This document shows, in pieces, positions 35,238 to 50,200 of a DNA stretch of 64,000 nucleotides. Source of the stretch: Sipunculus nudus (lineage: Eukaryota; Annelida; Sipuncula; Golfingiida; Sipunculidae); the NCBI GenBank assembly GCA_026874595.1, contig CM049309.1:56039926-56103925 (forward strand), given 5' to 3'. Within the stretch, counting starts at the first letter, position 1. Every line of letters begins with the position of its first letter. Under the pieces are notes generated by a model. The model ran no database searches. It saw only the letters and a program-made list of their open reading frames with translations, and was not told where the DNA came from. The position numbers were made by a program, and so were the translations under genes.

Positions 35238-38200
35238 CTAAAACAAAGAAGTAAGAATGAACAAGGCATAATACAAGCACTTGTAGGTATCATATAAAGG
35301 TAAAGGTTAAAGTTTTTTTTTTTACTCTGATATCACTCTGTGAAAGTCTCAATGGACTTTAAACTTTGCCTTCATGGTCTGGGGCCTGTTCACTATTGTA
35401 GCTCTTCTCAGCTCCCTTGGCAGCATACACCCTCACATACGTCTTTTGAGACGCAACTTGGTTATCCATTCTACATTTTGCCAGCCGCCACCCATTTATC
35501 ACCAGTACCCATTCACTCCTGGGTAGAGAGAGCACACCCTTGTTGTAAAGACTTTGGCCTGGAGTCCTAGCCAGGATTGTAGTCTGAACGAGATTTGAAC
35601 CCACAGTATGCCACATAAGCACCCTTACAATTATGCCACAAAGCTCCACAAAATTCCATGTAATTTCAATGGGTAATATAATACCATTGTAACCTATCTC
35701 TATGCATCACCAAGCAAATCCAGGCTATGAGGGAGTACAGAATTTTGTTCCCGTATGATACATTAAAGCCAGCTATTCACCAACTTTTTTTGTAGAATTT
35801 ATGTAATTCCAGCTTACTCTGACGACATTTTAACCAACTGCAGATAATTGCTGTTAAGAATATTTCTTTTATTATTTCTGTGACAGATCTATGAGCTTGT
35901 TAATCAGCTGTTAACAAACATGGTACACTGGTGATGGTGAACCGAGGTGGACTGATTGCATATGTCTGTGTGAAGGTCACTAGTTGCTAGTGCCCTTTGC
36001 AAAACTCTGGTTCATCTGGCTTGATGCCAGATTTCCTTGCTGATTGTGTTTGGATTATTTTGGCAGCACCCCCTCCCCCCACTATTATAAACATGTGGTT
36101 GTAAACAAAATGAATAGCCAGCTTTGAGTAGGGATGGGATAAGCATTTCTTGCTTATTTTTTGTAAAAGGTTCAAGGGATGTCAGATATAAGAATACCAT
36201 AGGCTCCTTTCAATTTTCCATATCAAAGTGTATTACTTCACTCCGGGAAAAAAGGCAATATTTTGTTCACTTAAAAAAACAGTTGTTGAGGAGGGGCTGA
36301 AATGGAGTACACAGATTTTCTTGAGTTGATCTCTATCCCCTAAGATGGCATTCAAAATGCAATCCTGTTCAGCATATCAATAACTGGACTTGAAAGGGAG
36401 GGGTCTTTAAGTCAGAATAATCATTAGATACCCCTTGGAGACCAACAAAAGACAATATAAGTATTTCTATAATTAGCTACATGTACAGTGGTCCAAGGGT
36501 TGCCCATTATCAAACAAGAATGAGGTTGATTTTGCAGTGCAAAAACAGATGTATGTCTCATTCTCAATGGGCCTCCCATCCCCAAATAATATGGACTACA
36601 GTATTCACAAATAATTTCTATTCCAGCTGATTTGACATTGAATATGAAGGTCAAGGTCACCATTTTTTAACACTTCCAGGATTTTGGTAGAAACATTTCC
36701 TGAGTCCAATTTAAAGAAAATATACTGAGTGGTTCATAAGTTATGGAGTTCACAAATAATTTTACTCCTGGCTGATTTGACTTAAAAGATCCAGGTCAAG
36801 GTTACCAGTTCTCAAAAATCTTCAAAGAACTTGGTTGAAACAATTAATGTTTCAAATTCGAGGAAAAAATCTGCAATACTTCTGAAGTTATGGGAGACAT
36901 AACAAATTCCTATTTTGGTCTATATGACCTTAAAGATGATGGACAAGGTCACCAGTGTTCAACCTCTTCAGATATATTGGTAGAAACAATTTCAAATTCA
37001 AATTTCATGAAAAAATGTTGATCCATTAAAAAATTATTGCATTCACAAGAAATGACAATGACGCCACAGCTGACAGACCAAACCCTATGACAGGGGAGAC
37101 AATGATGACCTATAGCATAAAAGAAATATAATGAAATTATATACACAATAATTTTTTTAATACTCCAATTATTGCTAAAGCACTGTCTGTCATCTGGAAC
37201 ATATTTCTGACTCGCTGAACTCTAACAAGATGTAAACAATACAAAATTCGTCCCTTGATCAAACATCAAGTTTTAATAACCAACTATATTTCTATGGCAG
37301 ATAGGGTGGTCTCTTAAGCAGGAACCACTGTAAAAGATACTGGACATTAGAAGTGGATAAAAAGAGGTATATTTAAGGAAAGCCTCACAACTCGCTCCAC
37401 AAGGGTATTTTCAGGAAACAGTTTACATAAACATTCCCTGATAAAAGACAATACTATCATCCATTCTCTACAAGCTTGGATTAAGCATGTTGTCTTATCT
37501 GAGTATCTATAAATATCTTTTTGAGTTCAGAGTGAAACACTGGTATGCTAATCTATTAAACTCCAAAGCTGGTGTATGCTCATTAAAGTAGTAACATTTT
37601 AGACTGGTGAATTCTGCTCAATAAAACAGTAAAATCTTAGACTGGTGGATCTCCCTGGATAGAAATAAGGTTAATATACTCACAACACTGGTGATGAACT
37701 GGTAGCGATTCATACGAGCCAGCCGGACAGCCTGGAATATGTTGACATCCTGGTTGACCCGGATCTGATCCAGAATACTGAACACCACGCAGAATAAACC
37801 ACTCTTACTGTTACCGTCCCTGTAAAGTAACATCCAACAAATCACTTTTATTGTTACTATCTCAGTGAAAATACACTTGCAGTCCCTGTATATTCATACA
37901 CTGGCAGTTTGAGAGTTAAAACTTGGGGATTTAGACTTGCACATCATGTACTAACCTGGCAGAGACATATCACTTAATTAATTTTAACCAGAGACTCACA
38001 ATATGCTTCAATTTACTTGATCACATCTGAATTAATCTCAGCTCAGTTAAGCAAGCATATTACCTGGAAGGCAATGGCATACACAGTGAATAGTAAGATA
38101 CTGACGGATCTAACTGAAGCATAAATCATAAGATTCTCAGTACATGGACCAAACGGTTTTGGCAGACTCTTATTACAACAGTCAAAATCACAATTTTTTT

Positions 38201-41200
38201 GGAACTGTATGACCCAATGCAATCACTAACCTGTGCTGTATATCTGAAACACTTGATTGAGCACCCCTGAAATCAGTTTTATTTTTACCCTGCACCTTCG
38301 ACGCAGAATTCTAATGTTCCAAAAGCAAATGTATGTCCTGACTATAAACATAAGGTGTTTCAGACTTACAGGCAGTGGACCACCATTTGTTTCCTTCCAG
38401 CCGTAGCTTCCTCCTGTGTTTCCTTGTACCAGCTGCTGACAGCCTCCATCAGACTGATGAAGTCAGTGATGGACAGCGGTAACTCATCCTTGTTACTCCA
38501 GCCATGGAAGTGAAAATGCCGTAGTTTTTGTGATTTTCCCTGAATAAAGATAACTTATGCTATCACATGGAGGCAGTAGTTTTAACTTTGATATTTAACA
38601 GTTTAAAAGGGCACAAATATTTGCAAATATGATTTAATCTTGAGTCTTTTAACCATTTAAATATGTCTATAAACTCTCCTGATGAAGTGAGTGTAACATC
38701 ATGTCTGGTAAAGTAACACCATGTCTGGTAAGGTAACACCATGTCTGGTACTGTAACACCATTTCTGTGAGTGCAACACTTGGTCTGTCTGTCAGTGTAA
38801 GACTTAATGTCTGTGGGTGTAACACCATGTCTGTGGGTGTAAGAATTGGTCTGTCTGTGAGTCTAACACTTAATCATTTCCCTGTTTCTGAGGGTAACGT
38901 CCTGTCTGTGAATGTAACATTTACCTTGTCTGTAATTAGAACACTTACACTGCCTAGGAGTGAAACATTTACCACTTTGTGTGTGTAACACTTACCATGT
39001 CTATGAGCATAACACTTATCATGTCTGTTGGTGTAACCCTAGCCTGCCCCTGAGTGTAACAATAGCCTGTCTGTGATTGTAACGTTACCCCGTCTGTGAG
39101 GGTAACACTACCATGTCTGTGAGTGTAACACTAGCCTGTCTATAAGTGTAACACAAGCCTTTCTAGGAGTTTAACACTAACCTGTCTATGAGTGTAACAC
39201 TAGCTGTCTGTGAGTGTAACACTACCATGTCTGTGACTGTAACACTAGCCTGTCTATAAGGGTAACACTAGACTGTCTGTGAGTGTAACAGTAATCTGCC
39301 TGTAAGTGTAATATTAACAGTCTGTGAGTGTAACACTATCCTGTCTGTAAGTAGCCATGACAACATGACATTCAGGCCTTCGGAAATAAACTGATAGGCC
39401 CATCGTCTTCCGTATATCTAAAATCGACGTTTGGGGTGACAGGCTGTCGCTAGTCTGTAAGTGCAACACTTTCCTGTCTGCAAAAGTAACACAAGCCTGT
39501 CTGTATTTCATAACACTTACCCTCCCTGTATGTGTAAGCTCCATTGTCCTGATGGTAAATGCATGGTTTTTGTTGTCTACCTTTTCCACCTCTATTTTGA
39601 ATGGCTCCACTGTAATCTCAGTGTCATCCCCAGAGGGCCAATAGGGCACATCCTGCATGACCAAGGTACATCACATATTAACATTTAATTACAAACAAGA
39701 GACCCATGGGTCATGATGCTCAGCAGGTAATCCTTGGGAAAGATAAATTCATGCCTCTGGTGAATTAAGTTTTTGTATTTTTCAGGAATAAGAACCAGTT
39801 AATCAGCTTAATATTATCTGAGCCAGGTAAGAGCTGTATTTATTACTGATTCAACCAATCAAAACTGAAGTACCAAACAAAACTGAATAATTTCTTCAAA
39901 GAGGTCCATTTGACCTAAGACTTTGAAATATTTTATGAAAAACATGGAAATAAAAAATCTTTGGAATTTTAGTACAGTACTCAATCTGATAAATTACTAG
40001 GTCTGAACTCCTAAGACTATTATAACATAATGCAAAGTAATCATGAATACAATGTTCACTTTAGACCATTTTAGTTAGCTTTCTGCTTACTGCATAACCA
40101 GTTTAATGCTGGTTAACAAGCTATAAAAGTAAAATAAAAAAAATAAACATATATATAAACCCAAAAATTTGAGACATCATTTATCATATTAATAAAAAAT
40201 TAATTATGCAAAGTTAAGACAAATTGAAAAGATATAAAAACAAAGCTGATGTGAGAGCCTTTGAGCTTACAATAGGGTTCTACTAACTTTATTATGAAGA
40301 AAAATACATTTCTGTTCTATTTAATGGTGCAACCTGTTACAGTTCTTTTAAAGGCAGACTGAGGAAGAAGTACTGCAGTTAAATTTTTCACAATGATTAA
40401 AATGATAATCATGATACTACATGGATCATCCTACCTTCTCATCTGTCTGGTTCAGCATCACCACTGTCTGACACTTGTAGTCGTAAATCATTCTCCACAG
40501 GTCAACCACTGTGTCTGCTAGGGGATGCTGGGTAACCAGGAATGAGTCCTTTGCCATATGACCCTGTGACACACAGATATAACTTGATGGATAAAGCCAA
40601 ATGTATGGTTAACCAGGAAAAAGTGATCTGATTGATAAAAGCCATAACAGGCTGTAGTAGAATTGATTGGATGGATAAAAGCCATATGGCCCCTTAGGAA
40701 AAAGTGATCCAATGGATGCAAGCCATATTACTTGCTCCGGATATAAGATTTGATGGATAAAGACAATGTGATCCTCTAGGATCAAGAATATGAATGGATG
40801 GATAAAAACCATATGACACTGTATGAGAATATGAATGGATTGATAAAATCCATATAAACATTATGAATATATGAATGGATGGATAAAAACCCATATGACA
40901 CTGTATGAGAATATGAACGGATTTATAAAATCCATATAAACATTATGAATATATGAATGGATGGATAAAAACCATATGACACTGTATGAGAATATGAATG
41001 GATTGATAAAATCCATATAAACATTATGAATATATGAATGGATGGATAAAAACCATGCGACACTGTATGAGAATATGAATGGATTGATAAAATCCATATA
41101 AACATGAATATATGAATGGATGGATAAAAACCATACGACACTGTATGAGAATATGAATGGATTGATAAAATCCATATAAACATTATGAATATATGAATGG

Positions 41201-44200
41201 ATGGATAAAAACCATATGACACTGACGGCTGGGTTGCTGGGGTGGGGGAAGGGAGTGTGACCCTCCAGGATATTTTACCTGGACAACCATTGATAAAAGC
41301 CATATCTAAATTATAGGTAACATTACAAAACTTACTGATATTATATATTTAGATAACATTAAAATCAGTGTCAAAATTCTTAATTTAAGTGATGGATTTG
41401 ATAAACCAATCATACCATGGACAGCATCACTGATGACAAAAGCGATGATGTTAGAGATAACTCAATGATTTTTACATTTTAGTTCATATTATGTATTACC
41501 CATGATCCATATGAAGACCTGGTGTCTGAAATATGATGTTGTAATGTTGATAATTCAGAACAAAAGGAAGGGTGAGTCATGCAAAATATTTTTAAACTTA
41601 TTAACATAGGACTTCATGAGTCTGGATTACCAAATCACCTGTTTCACACAGAATCATCAGTGGATGGTTAGAGGATGGTAGGGGGAGAGGGTTGGGTATC
41701 AGGAGGTAAATGTTACCTGTGAGGGTTCCAAATCCTGTTCAAAGCAATGATGCACTTTATACACCCTGATATTGAGGAATGTACGTGACTATGTATGGGA
41801 ATTCTTCATCAACATATCATTTATTAACCACTTTTTTTAACCACCTGTTAATTTTTTATATCCCATGTTAATCTTTAATCACTGCGATGATTACATTTGC
41901 AATGAATCCTTGATTTCTTGTATCATCATGCTTTAGGTCACTGGATGAACAAATCAATATATCAATCAACCTTGAAAATAACAGGGTCATGCACAGTATA
42001 ACTGATCTCATGACCACCAAATGATACATAAAAATATAAGATAGAACATGGGCCTAGCTTGACTTTTTTTCTGGATATATTCCAAATTTCTCAGCTAACA
42101 TATTAACACTGTTACAAATTTGGCATTTTAAATAATTATAGTGTTTTTGGAATTAACTAGTTTTAAAAATGCAGCATGATTCTTATGATAAGATGCATGT
42201 TTAATAAAAGAGATGACTGGTAAGTAACTTACATCTACAAACACTGCATTGATGTAATTGTTGTGTTCCTCTACTGGGGTCATCAAAAATGCTCTTGCAC
42301 TGTTAGCTGTAATCAAATAATAATTGAATAATGAAATTTTATACTTTAGACTAGAATATGGGTAGTCTACAAGCGAATACGTGTATTCGTCAAAATCAGA
42401 GTGGAACGGGTGAAGTGAGGCATGGATTGAGTGGCAAGGGGAAATAGAGTGAGGTGTGTTGCATATTAGCATGGATGTCTGCAGCCTAAATGTGCATGTA
42501 GGTTGTGTCACCTACCACTATTCCAGAAAGTTGTCCAAGTTGTATATATATGCAAAATTTTAGGGAGAAAAGTCAAACCACTACAGAGATATGAGTGATT
42601 TTAGCCCATGGCAGACAAACAGACAGACGCTGTGCCAAAATGGTTGCAGGTTGCCCCTCCAATCTTGTGTATGATAAAGAGCTATGTGAGATCTTAATAC
42701 ACATGCAAAATTTTGGCCCAATCAGTCAAACGGTTCCCGAGATATGAGCTTTGATGTCTGCAGTGTAAACTAGAATGTAGGTGGCACCACCTGTCATAAA
42801 ATCAACAAAGCTGTCCAGGATGTATAAACCTGCAAAATTTTAAGCAGTTATGTCGAACCACTACAGAGATATGAGTGATTTTAGCCCATGGCAGACAAAC
42901 AGACAGACACTGTTCAAATATGGTTGCAGGGGGCCTCCCTTGTTTTGTGTATGATGAAGAGCTATGTGAGATCTATACACATGCAAACTTTTGGCCCAAT
43001 CGGTCAAACAGTTCCTGAGATATGAGCTTGGATGTCTGCAGCATTAACGTGAATGTAGGTGGCGCCACCTGTCATAAAATCAAGAAAGCTATCCAGGATA
43101 TATACACATGCCGAATTTCAGGTGAATCAGTCAAACCACTGCAGAGATATGAGTGATTTTAACCCAAGGCAGATGAACAGATGGACACTGTGCAAACATG
43201 GTTGCAGGTTGGGCCACCATATTTTGTGAATGTTATAAAGCTATCCAAGGGCTACATTTGTACACAATTTTTTTCCTGGTCGGTCAAATGGTTCCTGAGA
43301 TATGTGGGTTTATGTATGGAAACAGACGCACAAATGGATGCTGGGCAGAGAGGAAAAGTCAGAGGCCAAAGCCAATTGGTTAGGCACAAGTTCCCATGTG
43401 ACCTAGTAGTCTCAGAGGAGATCTCCGGAAATGAACGCAGCGGCAGCGGTGGCTGAACCCGGTCAAAAACATTGTATCCGCAAAACTTCGTTTTGGCGGA
43501 TACAATTCAACATTTTGATACTTATGTAGTGATAAATTGTCACAACAACATGGCAAGAGAAAAATATGATAAACATCATCCAGGATATCCATCTTAATTC
43601 TGATATGAATCTAAGTGTAAAATTTGACATAAATTACTTTTTAAGTACAGGAGGACTCAAATAATAAAATAATTATTTAACAAATTTTACATAACTTAAT
43701 TTTAAAATTAATGGAGTTTTGTTTTTCTTATTCAAAGCCTTTTTAAATTTGTTTATTGTATAAAATCTTGATTAGACCATACTTAAACATGTATATGTGA
43801 GTTTCCTCAGACATTTAAAACTATGCATATATAATATGTATCTGACTACATGTCATATACTTCATTAAGAAAAATTAATCTTTCCAATATAAAGGACACC
43901 TTACATCCTTATCAAAGAAGATAAAACAAAAAATTCTGATGTTAAAGATAAGGCAACACTTTGACATACGTGGTACAATAAACTTGTCTCTGTTTTTGTG
44001 CTTGTTGACTGGCAGCAATCCTTCACATTTTTCCTGTGCTGGTGGCACTCTCAGCTTAGCTAATCTCTACAAATAAAAAAAATCTAATTTTAAATCATGG
44101 TGCAAATCTGTCAATTCATTAAAAGTAACAAAAAATTTTTTGTACGGAACCAGATACTTTTCATCAAATTTTATTCTTTGTCATCCCTTTGAAGTCTTCA

Positions 44201-47200
44201 ATTTATTAACTCCTGTAACCTTCTGTAATTTTATTAGGACAACAAATGTTTGTTTATTGTTGTTTAAATCATGAGTGAGGGCTCCCCTGAACAGTTGTCT
44301 CCGCTCCATAACACTTTAGCGCCTATGTTACATAATCACTTGCAGGTCTCTGAAGTTTCCACTCACGTCAAGTCAGTTGGTATTTTGCATGTGCCTGGTG
44401 CAGAACTCACAAATCTTGCTTAAGTTTATTATCATTTCTTATGATGGGTTAATTCATGGGTAATAAAAACCAGGGTATCTCCAAGCTTGAGTTCTGTCAT
44501 TTATGTATTTAAATTTCTCCACAATCCCCATCCAGACATTACAAGATGTCAAAAATTAACAATTTACTAGTGGATATTCTCTACACAACAGCTTCAAGAG
44601 GCAATGCATCCACAAGGTCTGTGGAGCATACAACCACCTGGAAATTATTGCCAGGATTTCCTGGTCAAGCTTTCATGTGTTATGTCATTCTACAGCATCA
44701 ACAGGTTCACCTGGCCAGTTGCTGAACACATACTGCCCATAATGAATGATCCAGGCCCTATCCAAGGACAATGGAATTGCTGTCTGTAACAATGGTTTAT
44801 ATAATCCTTTGAATTAAAAATATATTATGGTGATCCAGATTTCTAAATAAAATTGATGGACATTTCTTTAGGTGTTACACTTACCCTACATAATATTTCA
44901 TTAATAACCATTAATAACATTTAGCATGAAGTTGCTTATAGTCACACCATCCAACAAACCAATTAACAAAAGGTAAAACATAATAACTTCCTGGCTGAGG
45001 TAAACACATGAATTTAAATGAGCTAATATCAATTTAGGGTGACCAGTCTGCCAATGTTGTATTAGATCACCTATTAATCAGCATTATGGGTTGTCAATCA
45101 GCACTGTGGTATCAATAATCTGGGGGTTTCTGTCATACATACCTCAAACTCCTCCTGCAGCTCATATTTTCCAGTTTCCGGGTTGACTTTGAGCCGAGCA
45201 TTGAACTGCTCCCTGAACAAGGGGGTGGGTATGGGAGTGTCCTTGGAGTACAACTGTTCAATCAGAGCATCGTGTAGGAACACATACTGCTCCTGAAAAT
45301 GGAATTTTTTTAAGTCAGCCCAGTGTTCAAAGAGAGATTTTCTTATGTGGATATAGTTCCTGAGATGTGTCCAAATAATTCTATTGAGATTTTATCATGA
45401 CTGCTGAGAGAATAAGGCTAATTTGCAGAAATATTTTGTAACTGAGGATGCCAGATATAGAAAGAATTTGTTGTGTTGAAGTTGAAAAGACTAACATAAA
45501 AGCTAACAAGAGAAAAGTTGATCTGTTGAACAGTTCTAGTATTTCCCCCGCCTTTTGTTGGGATACCTCAAAAAAAATTGTGAATAAATGCCGTAGTATG
45601 TAATTTCAGATGGGTCAATGTCACCCAGCAAGATTATCTCTGTGACCATGAAACCTGCATCAAGATCAACCATGTGTGAACTGGACCTAGCCCTAAATAA
45701 GGGCCCTAGCCCTAAAAATCATGCTGCAAGTTTGGTGACTGTACCACAAATTCATTAAGAGTTATTGCATTAATATCATTTTTAGCATTATCGCTGCTGT
45801 GACCTTGAAAAAATATGGCAAGGTCATCCATGTTGTGTCTTGACCTAGCCATCGATAAGGTGCATCAATATGCTGCAAGCTTGATGACTGTACCTTAAAT
45901 TCTTTTTTAGTTATTGCATTGACATCATTTTAGCATTATCACCCCTGTGACCTTGAAAAATGCCTCAAAGTCATCCATGTTCAAATTGACCTAGCCCTTG
46001 ATAAGTGCATCAATGCTTCAATTATGGTGACTGTACCTCAAATTCTTTTTGAGTAAATCGTTTACAAAGAGACAGAGAGACAGATAGATGGAAAGACAGA
46101 CAGATGCTCACAATTTCCGTGTCCCCCACTGACAGCACCTTCAGCCATGGCAGGGTACAAAAAGATCTGATGCTGGACACAAGTGGATTTCCTTTGTAAT
46201 CATAAACCTTAGATTTTACAAGAAATCAGAGCTGATGATTTCAGCAAAAGTGTATTCTTTAATTTGAGCTAGTTTTCAGGAAGCAAGATTTCTATAATAC
46301 ATACACACGCACATTTTACTTGAGTCTGGACCATCATCATTGCACAGATCGACACACACATTACCTGATTCTGGACCATCATCATCAAACAGACACACAC
46401 ATTATACCTGAATCTGGACCATCATCATTACACAAACACACACATTACCTGAGTCTTGAACATCATCATCATCACACACATTACCTGAGTCTTATACATC
46501 GTCATTATATAGGCACACACACATTACCTGAGTCTTGAACATCATTATTATATAGGCACACATACATTACCTGAGTCTGGACCATCATCATTACACAGAC
46601 ACACACATTACCTGAGTCTTGAACATCATCATCATCACACACATTACCCGAGTCTTGAACATCATCATCATCACACACATTACCTGAGTCTTGAACATCA
46701 TCACATACACACACACATATTACCTGAGTCCTGAACATCATCATTACATAGGCACACATACATTACCTGAGTCTTGAACATCATCATCATCACACACATT
46801 ACCTGAGTCTTGAACATCATCATTATATAGGCACACACACATTACCTGAGTCTTGAACATCATCATTATATAGGCACACATACATTACCTGAGTCTGGAC
46901 CATCATCATTACACAGACACACACATAACCTGAGTCTTGAACATCATCATCATCACACACATTACCCGAGTCTTGAACATCATCATCATCACACACATTA
47001 CCTGAGTCTTGAACATCATCACATACACACACACACATTACCTGAGTCCTGAACATCATCATTACATAGGCACACATACATTACCTGAGTCTGGACCATC
47101 ATCATTACACAGACACACATTACCTGAGTCTTGAACATCATCATCACATACACATTACCTGAGTCTTGAACATCATCACATACACACACCCACATTACCT

Positions 47201-50200
47201 GAGTCCTGAACATCATCATTATATAGGCACACACACATTACCTGAGTCTGGACCATCATCATCCTCTGCTCTCTCAGCTGCAGTACCAGAGAAAAGATGT
47301 CTATTTCATCCTGGTCCTTCACCTGCTCCAACAATATGTCCAGGGCAATATACGTGCCCGTCCTGCCCACTCCAGCACTGAAAACACAAGATTAGTTTCA
47401 ATCAATACAATATAGTTACTTATTATTAGTAGCAGTATTTAATGTTAATCATTACCATTCAATTTTGTCCTAGGTAATCTTTCAGATGTTTGTGCAGTAT
47501 ATAAACTTGTTTTGTAATTGTGCATTCATTTAGCAACCTCTTCAATACAGTGCTGATTATTTCATATTTATTGCAAAAATAAGGGAAAAGTTGATCTGTG
47601 GAACAGATCTAGTGTGTCCCTGCCTGTAGTGGAAACGGCTGGAAAAATTGTTAATATCACCAACCATGATAACCTCTGTGACCTTGAAATCTGCATCAAG
47701 GTCATCCATACTAGACCTTGACCTAGCTCTTAATGAGGCACATCAAGACTGCAAGTTTGACGACTGTGCCTCAAATTCATGTTGAGTTATTGCGTAAAAT
47801 TCATTTCAGCATTATTGCCTCTGTGACCTTGAAAAATGTGTCAAGGTCATCCATATTCGAACTTAACCTAGCCATTCCTAGGGATTATCAATGCTGCAAG
47901 ACATGCCTCCAATTTTTTTTCAATTGTTGCATTAACATCATTTTAGCATTATCGCCACAGTGACCTTGAAAAATGTGTCAAGGTCGTCAATAGTTAAACT
48001 TGAGCTAGCACTTCATTAGGTGCATCATTGCTTCAAGTAAGGTGATTGTGCCTCTAATTCTTTTTGAGTTTTTTGGTTAAGATATTTTAGCATCATCCCT
48101 GCTGTGACCTTGAAAAATGCATCAAGTTCATCCATGTTGGAACTTGACCTAGCCCTTGGTCAATGTTGCAAGTTTGGTGACTTTACCTAAAATGCCTTCA
48201 AGTTATTGCGTTAAAATATCTTTAATGGATGGATGGACAGAAATATGGACAGACATCATTTCTTAATTTGTCCCCAACTGATGGCGCCTGTTCATAGTTC
48301 CCAACAGCGCCCTAGGCAACGGCGGTGGACAAAAATACCACACTATAGCAAATGTGTTAACCTCAAGGAAACTTCAGTGATTACTGTCCCTGTTTTACAC
48401 TGAGATAGTTTTCTATTGGTGTTTCATGCAACAAATTCATCCTCATTGACAATTCACTAGTAACAGGTAGATGTTTGGTTTGTGTTTTTGTTAGACAGAC
48501 ATCACACACCTGCAGTGAACAACCAGTGGGCCAGTGCCCTTCTCATCATAGCTGTGCACTCTGCTCCTGAAGTTAAGGAGAGCTGCTGCTTGTCTAGGGA
48601 TGCCCTTGTCAGGCCAGGAAGTGAAGTGAAGCTGCCAGATCTTCCTGGTCTCCTCCTGCACCTAGAGAAGGTTATAATAATGGCTCTAAATATAATTATA
48701 ATGGTTCATAATGATTTCTAAAGAAGATCTTTATTATTGTCCATAATGCTTACCAAGGCTAGAGAAGATCATATTAATTGCAAATAATGCTCACCTTTCC
48801 AAGATTATTATAATGGTTCATAATGCTCACCTCTATATGACCCCCCTCTTACAAGTCAACTTTTCTTCTCAGTTATCACTGATATTCATGGCGAATATCT
48901 AAAGTTTTTTAACACACAGATCACAAATGTATGCATGCCATTTCTAAGGGACTGAATGGCCAGGTTTTTCTTCCAGCTTAAGGAAAGATAATTTACAAAA
49001 CTGGTCAAATTTGTCTTTTTCCAAAGATAAAATTTAGATCTGTCATTCCCGTTAAATAAAGCACAGAAGCTGCATAAAAGAGTAGGTGGGGCCATTAATC
49101 AAGTGTATCTGGATTTTAACGGCAATCACACAGGAATCCTTACCTTGGTTGTGACATTGAGTATGTGGATGACAGTGTTTTCTGCCAGGCCAAGCACCTC
49201 ATCCAAAGCCACCTCCACATCACATACTGACCAGCCACACAGGAATCCTTACCTTGGTTGTGACATTGAGTATGTGGATGACAGTGTTTTCTGCCAGGCC
49301 AAGCACCTCATCCAAAGCCACCTCCACATCACATACTGACCAGCCACACAGGAATCCTTACCTTGGTTGTGACATTGAGTATGTGGATGACAGTGTTTTC
49401 TGCCAGGCCAAGCACCTCATCCAAAGCCACCTCCACATCACATACTGACCAGCCACACAGGATTCCTTACATTGTGTGTGAAACTGAGTGTGTGGATGAC
49501 AGTGTTTTCTGCCAGGCCAAGCACCTCATCCAAAGTCACCTCCACATCGCATACTGACCAACCACAGGAATCCTTACATTGTGTGTGAAACTGAGTGTGT
49601 GGAAGACAGTATTTTCTGCCAGGCCAAGCACCTCATCCAAAGTCACCTCCACATCACATACTGACCAACCACAGGAATCCTTACATTGTGTGTGAAACTG
49701 AGTGTGGGGATGACAGTGTTTTCTGCCAGGCCAAGCACCTCATCCAAAGTCACCTCCACATCGCATACTGACCAACCACAGGAATCCTTACATTGTGTGT
49801 GAAACTGAGTGTGTGGATGACAGTGTTTTCTGCCAGGCCAAGCACCTCATCCAAAGTCACCTCCACATCACATACTGACCAACCACAGGAATCCTTACAT
49901 TGTGTGTGAAACTGAGTGTGTGGATGACAGTGTTTTCTGCCAGGCCAAGCACCTCATCCAAAGTCACCTCCACATCGCATACTGACCAACCACAGGAATC
50001 CTTACATTGTGTGTGAAACTGAGTGTGTGGATGACAGTGTTTTCTGCCAGGCCAAGCACCTCATCCAAAGCCACCTCCACATCACATACTGACCAGCCAC
50101 ACAGGAATCCTTACCTTGGTTGTGACATTGAGTACGTGGATGACAGTGTTTTCTGCCAGGCCAAGCACCTCATCCAAAGCCACCTCCACATCACATACTG

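Noticed and set aside
35359-35649. Minus-strand 96-codon ORF beside RPTP exon L
   Set aside because: It coincides with the tRNA-derived SINE and contains its Pol III boxes.
40861-41303. 104- and 126-codon repetitive ORFs ([18 protein letters not shown] type)
   Set aside because: Translation of the 82-bp array; the frame is open by chance and there is no start or splice context.
46505-47234. Minus-strand ORFs rich in [12 protein letters not shown] repeats
   Set aside because: Read-through of the exon D-derived minisatellite; only the 47,242-47,377 segment is a real exon.
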